DNA from: Sphingomonadales bacterium
GTDB taxonomy: Bacteria > Pseudomonadota > Alphaproteobacteria > Sphingomonadales > Sphingomonadaceae
Direction: 5' to 3'
Assembly: GCA_004173185.1 (NCBI GenBank)
Contig: SEFZ01000031.1
Location: 1-46,460, forward strand
DNA length: 46,460 nucleotides
Position 1 is the first letter of the stretch. Each line of letters starts with the position of its first letter. The notes below the pieces were generated by a model. That model made no database searches. It had not been told where the DNA came from and saw only the letters and a program-made list of their open reading frames with translations. Below, piece by piece: positions 24,981 through 34,530 of the stretch. The translations under genes were made by a program, and so were the position numbers.

Positions 24981-25979
24981 ATGACGGAACTCGCCCCCAT
25001 TCAGATCGGTCCCGTGCGGATCGACCAGCCGGTGCTGCTCGCGCCGATGACCGGGGTCACCGATCTCCCGTTCCGCCGAGTCGTGCGTAAATATGGCTCG
25101 GGCCTCAACGTCACCGAGATGGTGGCCAGCCAGGCTGCGATCCGCGAAACCCGCCAGTCGCTCCAGAAATTCGCCTGGGATCCGATCGAAGACCCCGTAT
25201 CGATGCAGCTCGTCGGCTGCACCCCGTATGAGATGGCCGAGGCCGCCAAGCTGAGCGAAGAGCGCGGCGCCGCGATCGTCGACATCAATATGGGTTGCCC
25301 GGTCCGCAAGGTGACGAGCGGCGATGCCGGCTCGGCGCTGATGCGCGACCTGAAGCTTGCCGCCGCGTTGATCGAAGCCTGCGTCAAGGCGGTCAGCGTG
25401 CCGGTCACGGTCAAGATGCGGATGGGCTGGTGCCATGACAGCCTCAACGCGCCTGAACTAGCGCATATCGCCGAGGATATCGGCGCGAAGATGATCACCG
25501 TCCACGGCCGCACCCGCAACCAGATGTATAAGGGCTCGGCGGATTGGGGCTTCATCCGCTCGGTGAAGGACGCTGTTTCTATCCCGGTGATCGCCAATGG
25601 CGATATCAACACCGTGGCGGACGCCCGTGAGGCGCTGCGCCAATCGGGTGCGGATGGCGTGATGATCGGGCGCGGTTCCTATGGGAAACCATGGTTCCTG
25701 CGCCAGGTGATGGACGCGCTCGCCGGCAGGGAAGAGCATCCCGATCCGACGCTTGAAGAACAATATCGCGTAATTTTAACGCATTACATCGACACGCTCG
25801 AACATTATGGTGACGAAGTCGGCGTCAACATGATGCGCAAGCATATCGGCTGGTATACCAAGGGCATCCACGGCTCGGCCGAATTTCGCAACAACGTCAA
25901 TAAGATCTCTGACCCGAAACGGGTGCTGGAGATGCTCGACGAATTCTACGCCCCGTGCCGTTCGCGCGAAGCGGCGTAA
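24981..25979 (+). CDS. dusB: tRNA-dihydrouridine synthase B
   Basis: A 332-residue FMN enzyme that reduces uridine in tRNA. The N-terminal LLAPMTGVTDLPFR flavin-binding segment, catalytic Cys106 in DINMGCPVRKV, KMRMGW, HGRTRNQMYKG and the FMN-phosphate site with ANGDI and MIGRGSYGKPW are all present. The last 25 bp overlap the GTG-started ntrB. The order dusB (nifR3)-ntrB-ntrC-ntrY-ntrX is the classical alphaproteobacterial nitrogen-regulation operon, originally described in Rhizobium and Rhodobacter. A short hairpin (TGCCT/AGGCA, 24960-24976) lies just before the start. Confidence 0.96.
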   Translation: MTELAPIQIGPVRIDQPVLLAPMTGVTDLPFRRVVRKYGSGLNVTEMVASQAAIRETRQSLQKFAWDPIEDPVSMQLVGCTPYEMAEAAKLSEERGAAIVDINMGCPVRKVTSGDAGSALMRDLKLAAALIEACVKAVSVPVTVKMRMGWCHDSLNAPELAHIAEDIGAKMITVHGRTRNQMYKGSADWGFIRSVKDAVSIPVIANGDINTVADAREALRQSGADGVMIGRGSYGKPWFLRQVMDALAGREEHPDPTLEEQYRVILTHYIDTLEHYGDEVGVNMMRKHIGWYTKGIHGSAEFRNNVNKISDPKRVLEMLDEFYAPCRSREAA

Positions 25980-27052
25980 GGCCGCCTCCCGAAGCGGGGG
26001 AGCCCGATCTGGGCGACCTGTTCGTCGGGCTGCCGGTGGCAACTATCGTTCTCGACCCCCGCAACCGCGTCGCCCGCGCCAACACGGCATGCGAGCATCT
26101 GCTCAACCATAGCGAGCGCGCGATGGTGGGGCAGTTGTTCGAAACGGTGCTGGCACCGCCCAAGGAATATCGCAATCGCCGCGAAGGGCACGGCTTTGCC
26201 GCCTTCGGCATCGAAATCGAGCCGACCCGCAGCGCCAAGATCAAGGTCGATCTGATCGAGACGATGATCGCCGACCATCCAGGCTGGCGGATCGTAACGC
26301 TCCATCATGTGCCGCATGCCCATCGCATGGGCGCCGGTGGCGATCGCAGCGCAGGCGCCAAGGCGGCAGAGGGCGCTGCGGCGATGCTGGCGCATGAGAT
26401 CAAGAACCCGCTTTCCGGCATCCGCGGCGCTGCACAGCTGATCGGCACCGGGGGCGATCCGGATGGCGAACTGACCCGGCTGATCACGACGGAAGTCGAT
26501 CGCATCGTCGCGTTGATCGATCGGATGGAGGATTTCACCGACAACCGACCGCTCAAGCTGGTGTCGAGCAACGTATATCCGCTGCTCGATCATGCCCGCC
26601 GCGTCGCCCGCTCGGGCTTTTCGCGCGAGATCCCGATCGAAGAGCGGTTCGATCCCTCGCTCCCGCCCGTGCTGATCGATCCCGATGCCTTTCTGCAGGT
26701 AATGCTCAACCTGCTCAAGAACGCCGCCGAGGCGATCCGCGATGTAAAGGAGCCTCGCATCACGCTGGCGACTGCCTATCGCCACGGCATGTCGGTCAGC
26801 GCCGGTCTCGGCCTGCCGCGCCGCCCGCTACCGATCGAATTGCTGGTGATCGACAATGGTCCCGGCGCGCCGGAGGATATTGCCGAGCATCTGTTCGAGC
26901 CGTTCATTTCGGGGAAGCCGGAAGGGAAGGGGCTCGGCCTGCCACTCGTGGAGAAACTGGTCCGCGATATGGGGGGAATCATCGAATATGCGCGTGAGCG
27001 GGAGCCCGAAGTGACGATATTCCGCATCCTGTTGCCCAGAGCGCCGCAATGA
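25955..27052 (+). CDS. ntrB: Nitrogen-regulation sensor histidine kinase NtrB
   Basis: A 365-residue soluble kinase that phosphorylates or dephosphorylates NtrC according to PII (nitrogen) status. The PAS domain covers about residues 20-125. The HisKA motif AHEIKNPLSG has His147, and the ATPase domain has an N-box LLKNAAEAI, VIDNGPGAPEDI (G1) and GKGLGLPLVEKL (G2). The start is GTG inside the dusB 3' end. Its TGA stop forms part of a duplicated 12-bp sequence that continues into the ntrC start. Confidence 0.95.
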   Translation: MPFARSGVRPPPEAGEPDLGDLFVGLPVATIVLDPRNRVARANTACEHLLNHSERAMVGQLFETVLAPPKEYRNRREGHGFAAFGIEIEPTRSAKIKVDLIETMIADHPGWRIVTLHHVPHAHRMGAGGDRSAGAKAAEGAAAMLAHEIKNPLSGIRGAAQLIGTGGDPDGELTRLITTEVDRIVALIDRMEDFTDNRPLKLVSSNVYPLLDHARRVARSGFSREIPIEERFDPSLPPVLIDPDAFLQVMLNLLKNAAEAIRDVKEPRITLATAYRHGMSVSAGLGLPRRPLPIELLVIDNGPGAPEDIAEHLFEPFISGKPEGKGLGLPLVEKLVRDMGGIIEYAREREPEVTIFRILLPRAPQ

Positions 27053-27062
27053 GCGCGCCGCA

Positions 27063-28508
<1,446 letters not shown>

Positions 28509-28530
28509 CGACAAGTTGTCTTGTTGGCGG

Positions 28531-28650
28531 TAACCCCGCGATCGGGCCGCGGATGGCCAAACAGGGCGCGGTTCGCGCGTTGGGGATCAATCACAATACG
28601 CTTGGCATCGATGCAGCTAACCGACTGACTGGTGCCGAATAGCGACAGTC
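28531..28650 (+). pseudogene. Decayed partial duplicate of the ntrC 3' end
   Basis: The segment repeats the end of ntrC with small deletions. From 28553 the same reading frame gives a 29-codon remnant, starting MAKQGAVRALGINHN and ending RLTGAE then TAG. This aligns with the NtrC tail RAARALGINRN to PNGAD then TAG. Relative to ntrC, about seven codons are missing inside the second HTH helix and one more near the end. Similarity continues past the stop (TAGCGACAAG against TAGCGACAG). It is therefore a tandem DNA duplication rather than convergent sequence. The recognition helix is broken, so DNA binding is not expected. Confidence 0.75.
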
Positions 28651-28655
28651 CGAAC

Positions 28656-28685
28656 AAGATTGTGTGTTCTTTAGGCCACAATCTT
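28656..28685. terminator. Perfect 9-bp inverted repeat before ntrY
   Basis: AAGATTGTG and CACAATCTT flank a 12-base loop. The repeat follows the ntrC remnant and ends 17 bp before the ntrY ATG. There is no T-tract, so it could be an attenuating hairpin separating ntrBC from ntrYX expression, or an operator. Both readings are inference. Confidence 0.4.
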
Positions 28686-28702
28686 ATTGTATCTAGGCGG
28701 AA

Positions 28703-31015
28703 ATGGATGTCGTTTCCGATCCTGATACCGCTCCCGTTTCTCGCAAGCAGGGGCTCAGCACCGTGTTGAGGCTGCAACCGATACGGCACTGGGCCGCCAA
28801 GCCGAGTTCGTCGGCAAATGTGCGGATGCTCGAAATCGTGGTCGTCGCGCTGGCGATCGCGACCCCGATCGCGACCTACCTATTGGTAAGCCGCGCGAGT
28901 GCGCATGATCAACTTTTCAGCCCGGCGATGGCGGCCCTGCTGCTGCTCGCGAACCTGCTTCCCTTCGTCGCGCTGATCGCGCTGATCGGACGGCGTATCG
29001 CCATCGATCGGGCATCGAAATCTGCGCTCGCGGGGGGCGGGCGCCTGCACATCCGGCTCGTCGCAGTATTTACGCTGATGGCGAGCGTGCCGATCGTGCT
29101 GACCGTAATAGCGGCGTCCGTCATGTTCCAATCGGGCGTTCAACTCTGGGGTTCGGACCGCGCCGCGAGCGCTTTCAACTCCACGGTCGAATTGGCACGC
29201 GAGGGCCAGCGCTTAGTGCTCAAACGGTGGACGGGCGAGGCGCGCGTCATGGGCGAGGATCTGTTGGCCAAATTTCCGGCTCTGCCGCCGCGTTCCGCGG
29301 TGTTGCAGGAACAGTTTCTCCTCCAGACCTATTACCGCAATTTTTTCCAGTCGGTGCTGTTCCGCGTCGTCGACGGCAACCGCGTCGAAGTACTATATTC
29401 CTACGAGCCACCCGAAGCGAATGCATTTGCATCGCGCGTTTCGGGTCAGGTCCTGAGTCTGAAGGACGACGAGGTCTACAGCAACTTCGATGCGCAGATG
29501 CTCTGGGTCGTCACGCCCGTCGATCGCTCGCGCAACATCTTCTTATATGTGGCTACTCCCAATGACGTCGAATTCCTGCGGAATCAGGATGTCTCGGCTG
29601 CTAGGGTTGTTGCCGATTATCAGGGTTTGCGCGCGCGCGCGCGCGCGCTGCAATTGCAGTTCAATGCATTATTGTTCGGCGTGGCATTGCTGATCATCGG
29701 CATTGCCACCGGAATCGCGCTCGCGGTCGCGGATAGGTTGGTGCAGCCAGTCGATCAGCTCGTCACCGCGGCGCGGTTGGTGGCCAGTGGCGATCTCACC
29801 GCGCGCGTTCCCGTCCCGCACCGAGAAGACGAAATTGGGACGCTCGGCGATGCCTTCAACAGCATGACGGAGCGCCTGCAGGAACAGAAGACCGACCTGG
29901 TTACCGCCAACGCCCAGCTCGAAAGTCGCCGCGCGCTGATCGAGGCGGTGATGTCCGGGGTTTCCGCGGGCGTCATCTCCATCGACTCGGCGCGGCAGGT
30001 GCGGTTGATCAATGAATCGGCGATGGCGCTGCTGCGACACGGCGAGTCCACGGCGGTCGGCCGTGCGCTCAAAGAAATAGCGCCCGAACTCGATACGATG
30101 CTCGATGGCGAAGAGCATGAGGCGGTGGTGCAGATCACGACCGGCGGCGAGGCGCTGACGCTGGCAGTGAAGATCACCCGCGACGAAGCGGGGCAGGTGC
30201 TCACGTTCGACGATATCACCGGGCAGCTCAACGATCAGCGGCGCGCGGCCTGGTCCGATGTGGCGCGCCGTATCGCGCACGAGATCAAGAACCCGCTCAC
30301 GCCGATCCAGCTCGCCGCCGAGCGCCTCCAGCGCCGCTATGGCAAGAAGATCGAGAATGACGATGGCACCTTCGCCAAGCTGACCGCGACGATCGTCCGG
30401 CAAGTCGGCGATCTGCGGCGGATGGTCGATGAATTCTCGTCCTTCGCGCGCATGCCCAAGCCGCTGTTCCGGCAGGAATCGCTGCTCGATATCGCGCGCC
30501 AGGCGATGTTCCTCCACGAAGTCGCGCACCCGACGATCCAATTCGAGCTCGACGCGCCCGATCCCGCCCCGACGATCATCTGCGACCGCCGCCAGATCGG
30601 CCAGGCATTGACCAATATCGTCAAGAACGCCGTGGAAGCCATCGAGGGCCGCGGGGAAGGGGAGGCGCTGCCGCAAGGCTCCGTGCACCTCACCATCGAG
30701 AATGGCAGCGACAATCGCGTGCTGCTCACCCTTGCCGATAATGGCGTGGGGCTGCCCGTGGAGCGCAACCGGATCGCAGAGCCTTATATGACGACGCGCA
30801 GCGGCGGCACCGGCCTCGGCCTCGCGATCGTGAAGAAGATTGTCGAGGAGCATTTCGGCACGATCGCCTTCTCCGATCGCCCCGGCGGCGGCACCTGCGT
30901 CACCATCTGCTTCGATACCGATCTGCTCGCCAACATGGGCGATGAGCCCGAGGACGACGAGAACGCCGATCCGCGGCTCACTTCTTTAACGCGTACTGGA
31001 AAAGCCAAGTCATGA
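28703..31015 (+). CDS. ntrY: Membrane sensor histidine kinase NtrY
   Basis: A 770-residue kinase paired with NtrX, linked in alphaproteobacteria to nitrogen, redox and envelope signalling. Hydrophobic segments lie at about 35-58, 75-97, 113-138 and 315-338, with an extracytoplasmic sensor region between the third and fourth. A HAMP domain (about 340-395) and a PAS domain follow. HisKA is AHEIKNPLTPIQLA with His526, and the ATPase domain has NIVKNAVEAI and GGTGLGLAIVKKI. A pure (GC)10 tract encodes the Arg-Ala linker before the last membrane helix. The stop overlaps the ntrX ATG by 4 bp. Confidence 0.95.
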   Translation: MDVVSDPDTAPVSRKQGLSTVLRLQPIRHWAAKPSSSANVRMLEIVVVALAIATPIATYLLVSRASAHDQLFSPAMAALLLLANLLPFVALIALIGRRIAIDRASKSALAGGGRLHIRLVAVFTLMASVPIVLTVIAASVMFQSGVQLWGSDRAASAFNSTVELAREGQRLVLKRWTGEARVMGEDLLAKFPALPPRSAVLQEQFLLQTYYRNFFQSVLFRVVDGNRVEVLYSYEPPEANAFASRVSGQVLSLKDDEVYSNFDAQMLWVVTPVDRSRNIFLYVATPNDVEFLRNQDVSAARVVADYQGLRARARALQLQFNALLFGVALLIIGIATGIALAVADRLVQPVDQLVTAARLVASGDLTARVPVPHREDEIGTLGDAFNSMTERLQEQKTDLVTANAQLESRRALIEAVMSGVSAGVISIDSARQVRLINESAMALLRHGESTAVGRALKEIAPELDTMLDGEEHEAVVQITTGGEALTLAVKITRDEAGQVLTFDDITGQLNDQRRAAWSDVARRIAHEIKNPLTPIQLAAERLQRRYGKKIENDDGTFAKLTATIVRQVGDLRRMVDEFSSFARMPKPLFRQESLLDIARQAMFLHEVAHPTIQFELDAPDPAPTIICDRRQIGQALTNIVKNAVEAIEGRGEGEALPQGSVHLTIENGSDNRVLLTLADNGVGLPVERNRIAEPYMTTRSGGTGLGLAIVKKIVEEHFGTIAFSDRPGGGTCVTICFDTDLLANMGDEPEDDENADPRLTSLTRTGKAKS
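29629..29648. repeat. (GC)10 dinucleotide tract inside ntrY
   Basis: Twenty bases of uninterrupted alternating GC encode the LRARARAL linker just before the fourth membrane helix. The tract runs directly into the palindrome CTGCAATTGCAG (29648-29659). Gain or loss of a GC unit would shift the frame and remove the kinase domain. Confidence 0.9.
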
Positions 31016-32391
31016 GTCTCGATATCCTGGTCGTCGACGATGAGCGCGACATCCGAGAGCTGGTAGCCGGCGTTCTTGAGGACGAAGGCTATGAGACTCG
31101 CGGCGCGGCGGATAGCGATGCGGCGCTGGAAGCGATCGCCGAGCGGCGCCCCAGCCTGGTGCTGCTCGACGTGTGGCTGCAGGGATCGAAGCTTGATGGC
31201 CTCGAACTGCTCGACGAGATCAAGCGGCGCGATGCGTCGATTCCGGTGCTGGTGATCTCCGGCCATGGCAATCTGGATACTGCGGTGGCGGCGATCCGGC
31301 GTGGTGCTGCCGATTTCATCGAAAAGCCCTTCGAGGCCGAGCGGCTGCTGCTGATGGTCGAGCGCGCGACCGAGACCGAGCGACTGCGCCGCGAAGTCGC
31401 GTCATTGCGGGCATCGGTGGGCCGTGAGGAAGACCTGACCGGCACTTCGGGTTCGATCAACGGCGTGCGCGCTACCCTGAAGCGCGTCGCGTCGACCGGA
31501 AGCCGCGTGCTGATCAGCGGCGGGCCTGGCGTCGGCAAGGAAGTCGCGGCACGGCTGCTTCATGGCTGGAGCCAGCGCGCTGCTGCACCCTTCGTCATCG
31601 TCAGTTGTGCGCGGATGCAGCCCGAGCGCGTCGAAGAAGAATTGTTCGGCGTGGAAGAAAGCGGGGATCTGGTTCGCCCCGGCCTGCTCGAACAGGCACA
31701 TGGCGGGACGCTGTTCCTCGACGAGATCGCCGACATGCCGGTGGCCACACAGGGCCGCATCCTGCGCGTGCTTACCGATCAGAGCTTCAGCCGCGTGGGC
31801 GGCACTCGCGTCGTCAAGGTCGACGTCCGCGTCGTTTCGGCCACCGCGCGCGATTTGCAGAACGAGATCGCCGAGGGACGTTTCCGCGAGGATCTCTATT
31901 ACCGGCTCAACGTCGTCCCCGTCGTGATCCCGCCGCTGACCGAGCGGCGCGAGGATATTCCGGTGCTGATCGAGCATTTCGTCGCGCATTATGCCAGCGG
32001 CCGCCGGGTGCCGACACCCGAAGTCGCCGCTGACGCTATGGTGGCGCTGCAAAGCTATGAATGGCCGGGCAATGTCCGCCAGCTTCGCAACATCGTCGAG
32101 CGCACCGTGATCCTCGCTCCCGGCGACCGGATCGGGCGGATCGAACTCGACCTGTTGCCCGCCGAAGTGCTGGGCCAGCCGAGCGACAATAGCGGTGGCA
32201 TGGGATCGAGCGCGATCATGGGCGCGCCGCTCAAGGAAGCGCGCGAAAGCTTCGAGCGCGAGTATCTGAGGGTGCAGATCAAGCGCTTTTCGGGCAATAT
32301 CTCGCGCACCGCGAGCTTCATCGGGATGGAGCGATCGGCGCTACACCGGAAACTGAAGCTGCTCGGAATCAGCGAGAGCCGCGAAGAATAG
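31012..32391 (+). CDS. ntrX: Response regulator NtrX
   Basis: A 459-residue AAA+ response regulator. The receiver domain has DDE acidic residues at 9-11 and Asp53 as phosphoacceptor (LLDVWLQG). The central domain keeps Walker A GGPGVGKE near residue 170 and Walker B GTLFLDEIADMP. However, the GAFTGA loop is replaced: after EELFG comes VEESGDLVRPGLLEQAHGG. It should therefore not remodel sigma-54 holoenzyme in the usual way. A Fis-type HTH near the C-terminus includes ISRTASFIGMERSALHRKLKLLG. It is translationally coupled to ntrY. Confidence 0.95.
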   Translation: MSLDILVVDDERDIRELVAGVLEDEGYETRGAADSDAALEAIAERRPSLVLLDVWLQGSKLDGLELLDEIKRRDASIPVLVISGHGNLDTAVAAIRRGAADFIEKPFEAERLLLMVERATETERLRREVASLRASVGREEDLTGTSGSINGVRATLKRVASTGSRVLISGGPGVGKEVAARLLHGWSQRAAAPFVIVSCARMQPERVEEELFGVEESGDLVRPGLLEQAHGGTLFLDEIADMPVATQGRILRVLTDQSFSRVGGTRVVKVDVRVVSATARDLQNEIAEGRFREDLYYRLNVVPVVIPPLTERREDIPVLIEHFVAHYASGRRVPTPEVAADAMVALQSYEWPGNVRQLRNIVERTVILAPGDRIGRIELDLLPAEVLGQPSDNSGGMGSSAIMGAPLKEARESFEREYLRVQIKRFSGNISRTASFIGMERSALHRKLKLLGISESREE

Positions 32392-32441
32392 GAGGGGCAC
32401 TGCGCTGGACTTGAGCGCACGAATCCCTAGATTACCCAATA

Positions 32442-32503
32442 GCAGGCCAGTTTGGCCTGCGCTCCGACGCCGGGAAACGGCGCTCAAGCGGGAAAAATCC
32501 CGC
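32442..32503 (+). promoter_or_regulatory. Three consecutive hairpins in the hfq leader
   Basis: Stem 1 is GCAGGCC/GGCCTGC with loop AGTTT (32442-32460). Stem 2 is CGCCG/CGGCG with loop GGAAA (32468-32482). Stem 3 is GCGGGA/TCCCGC with loop AAAA (32488-32503). They fill the 137-bp ntrX-hfq gap and stop 25 bp before the hfq ATG. Stem 1 may terminate ntrX transcripts. The A-rich loop and the A-rich stretch after stem 3 (32504-32528) would suit Hfq self-binding. The function is inferred. Confidence 0.5.
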
Positions 32504-32528
32504 CAAGAATACAAGGGAATGCGGAAAA

Positions 32529-33020
32529 ATGGCCGAGAAGCAGACTTCGCTGCAGGACCTCTTCCTCAATTCACTCCGCCGGTCGAAAACGCCGGTCACT
32601 ATGTTCCTCGTCAAGGGCGTGAAGCTCCAGGGGATCGTCACCTGGTTCGACAATTTCTCGGTGCTGTTGCGCCGCGATGGCCAGTCGCAGCTGATCTATA
32701 AGCATGCGATCTCGACGATCATGCCTTCCGGCCCGATGGATATGACGCAATTCTTGGACATGCTCGGAGAGCATCAATCCAAGAGCCCGGTTTTGCAGGA
32801 GATTTTCCTGAATGCCGTGCGTAAACAGCAGGAAAGCGTGACCATGTTCTTGGTCAATGGCGTCATGCTGCAAGGGCAGATCGCTGCATTCGACCTGTTC
32901 TGCATGCTGCTCCAGCGCGAAGGCATGGCCCAGCTTGTCTACAAACACGCGGTTTCCACCATCCAGCCGGCGCATCCGCTGAACCTGGCCGAGGAAACGA
33001 ACGAGGCTGACGACGATTAA
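32529..33020 (+). CDS. hfq: Tandem-domain RNA chaperone Hfq (two Sm domains in one chain)
   Basis: Hfq helps small RNAs pair with mRNAs. Ordinary Hfq is a hexamer of one-domain subunits. This 163-residue protein carries two complete Sm domains, at about residues 7-66 and 88-147, joined by about 22 residues. Domain 1 has LQDLFLN, KGVKLQG and YKHAIST; domain 2 has LQEIFLN, NGVMLQG and YKHAVST. Both keep the proximal-pore Lys-His (58-59 and 139-140). The rim basic patch is RRSK in domain 1 and RKQQ in domain 2, so the halves are not equivalent. A ring of three chains is expected. An acidic tail (EADDD) ends the protein. hflX starts 6 bp downstream. Confidence 0.95.
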   Translation: MAEKQTSLQDLFLNSLRRSKTPVTMFLVKGVKLQGIVTWFDNFSVLLRRDGQSQLIYKHAISTIMPSGPMDMTQFLDMLGEHQSKSPVLQEIFLNAVRKQQESVTMFLVNGVMLQGQIAAFDLFCMLLQREGMAQLVYKHAVSTIQPAHPLNLAEETNEADDD

Positions 33021-33026
33021 GCTATT

Positions 33027-34319
33027 ATGAGTACTGGATTTGAACGCGACGCCAGCGAGTTTACGCGCGGCGCGAAGGCCGTCATTGTCTATCCGGACAC
33101 TGGCGGCTCTTCGCGTGACGCGGACGCGCGCCTGGAAGAGACCGCGGGCCTCGCGCTAGCGATCGGACTCGATGTGATCGAGAAGACCAGCTTCCGCCTG
33201 CGCCAGCCCAAGCCGGGCACGCTGATCGGATCGGGTCAGGTCGAGGCGCTGGCCGAGAGCGTGCGCGACAAGGAGATCGAAGTCGCGGTGTTCGATGCGT
33301 CGCTGACGCCCGTGCAGCAGCGCAATCTGGAGACCGGGCTGGGCTGCAAGGTGATCGACCGCACCGGCCTCATCCTCGAAATCTTCGGCGAACGTGCCCG
33401 CACTGCCGAAGGGCGGCTGCAAGTCGAACTCGCGCATCTCGATTATCAGGCGGGCCGTCTGGTGCGTAGCTGGACCCATCTTGAGCGCCAGCGCGGCGGC
33501 TTCGGCTTCCTTGGCGGTCCGGGTGAAACCCAGATCGAAGCCGATCGGCGCTTGATCCGTGACCGTATGGCGCGGCTCAAGAAGGAACTCGATCAGGTCA
33601 GTCGCACGCGCAGCCTGCACCGCGACCGGCGCCAGCGGACGCCATGGCCGGTGATTGCACTGGTCGGCTATACCAACGCCGGAAAATCCACGCTTTTCAA
33701 TCGCCTGACCGGTGCTGACGTCATGGCGGAGAATTTACTTTTCGCAACGCTCGATCCGACTTTGCGGCAGATCCAGTTGCCGGGCATCGACAAGGCGATC
33801 CTCTCCGACACGGTGGGTTTCGTCTCCGAACTGCCGACCCAGCTGGTGGCGGCATTCAAAGCGACGCTCGAGGAAGTCATCTCGGCCGACCTGCTGATCC
33901 ACGTCCGCGACATCGCCCATCCCGACAGCGAAGCGCAGCGCACCGATGTCGAAAAGGTGCTTGGCGAAATCGGCGTGTCGCTGGAGACCCCACGCTTTGA
34001 AGCGTGGAACAAGCTCGACCTGCTCGACGACGAGCGCCGCGAAGGTGCGCTGGCGGAAGCGACCAAGCGCGAGGACGTGGTGGCGCTATCGGCCTGGACC
34101 GGGGAGGGCGTTGCGCTCCTGATCGAGACCGTGGCCGCACGGCTGACCGAAGGGCATCGCCGCTACACGATCGCGCTGGATGCCGGCGACGGGGCGGGGG
34201 CCGCGTGGCTGCACCAGAATGGTGAGGTGATCGACCAGCGTGTCGAGGGCGAACGCGCAGTGTATGAAGTGCGGATGGCGCCGCGCGATTTTGAGCGGTT
34301 TGGGATGCGGAACGTCTGA
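33027..34319 (+). CDS. hflX: GTPase HflX
   Basis: A 430-residue ribosome-associated GTPase that splits stalled ribosomes in stress. The N-terminal HflX domain has KPGTLIGSGQVEAL. The glycine-rich linker helix region has RGGFGFLGGPGETQIE. The GTPase domain (about 208-375) has G1 GYTNAGKST, G3 DTVGF and G4 NKLD. hfq-hflX adjacency is widely conserved. A 211-bp gap without a gene follows before convergent mazG. Confidence 0.96.
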   Translation: MSTGFERDASEFTRGAKAVIVYPDTGGSSRDADARLEETAGLALAIGLDVIEKTSFRLRQPKPGTLIGSGQVEALAESVRDKEIEVAVFDASLTPVQQRNLETGLGCKVIDRTGLILEIFGERARTAEGRLQVELAHLDYQAGRLVRSWTHLERQRGGFGFLGGPGETQIEADRRLIRDRMARLKKELDQVSRTRSLHRDRRQRTPWPVIALVGYTNAGKSTLFNRLTGADVMAENLLFATLDPTLRQIQLPGIDKAILSDTVGFVSELPTQLVAAFKATLEEVISADLLIHVRDIAHPDSEAQRTDVEKVLGEIGVSLETPRFEAWNKLDLLDDERREGALAEATKREDVVALSAWTGEGVALLIETVAARLTEGHRRYTIALDAGDGAGAAWLHQNGEVIDQRVEGERAVYEVRMAPRDFERFGMRNV

Positions 34320-34530
34320 GCGGGACGCGGAAGTTGAGGACCATGCGCAGGGCTTCGAGCCGCGAATGTTCCCTAATGTTCGCACTGACCATGGCGGATT
34401 TCGAAATGCGAGCCAATGCGCGCGTTCGGCTTGGGTGATCCAGCGATTTCAAAGAGCGGTCGTGCGATTTCGACCAGCTTAGCCAAGCAGTTGAAATCCT
34501 ACATTTCAACCTAGATTTGCCGTCAGGTAA

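Noticed and set aside
34368..34381. A possible alphaproteobacterial LexA (SOS) box, GTTC-N-GTTC, between hflX and mazG
   Set aside because: The spacing is 6 bases (CCTAAT), not the required 7, and both flanking genes end here (convergent), so no promoter is expected.
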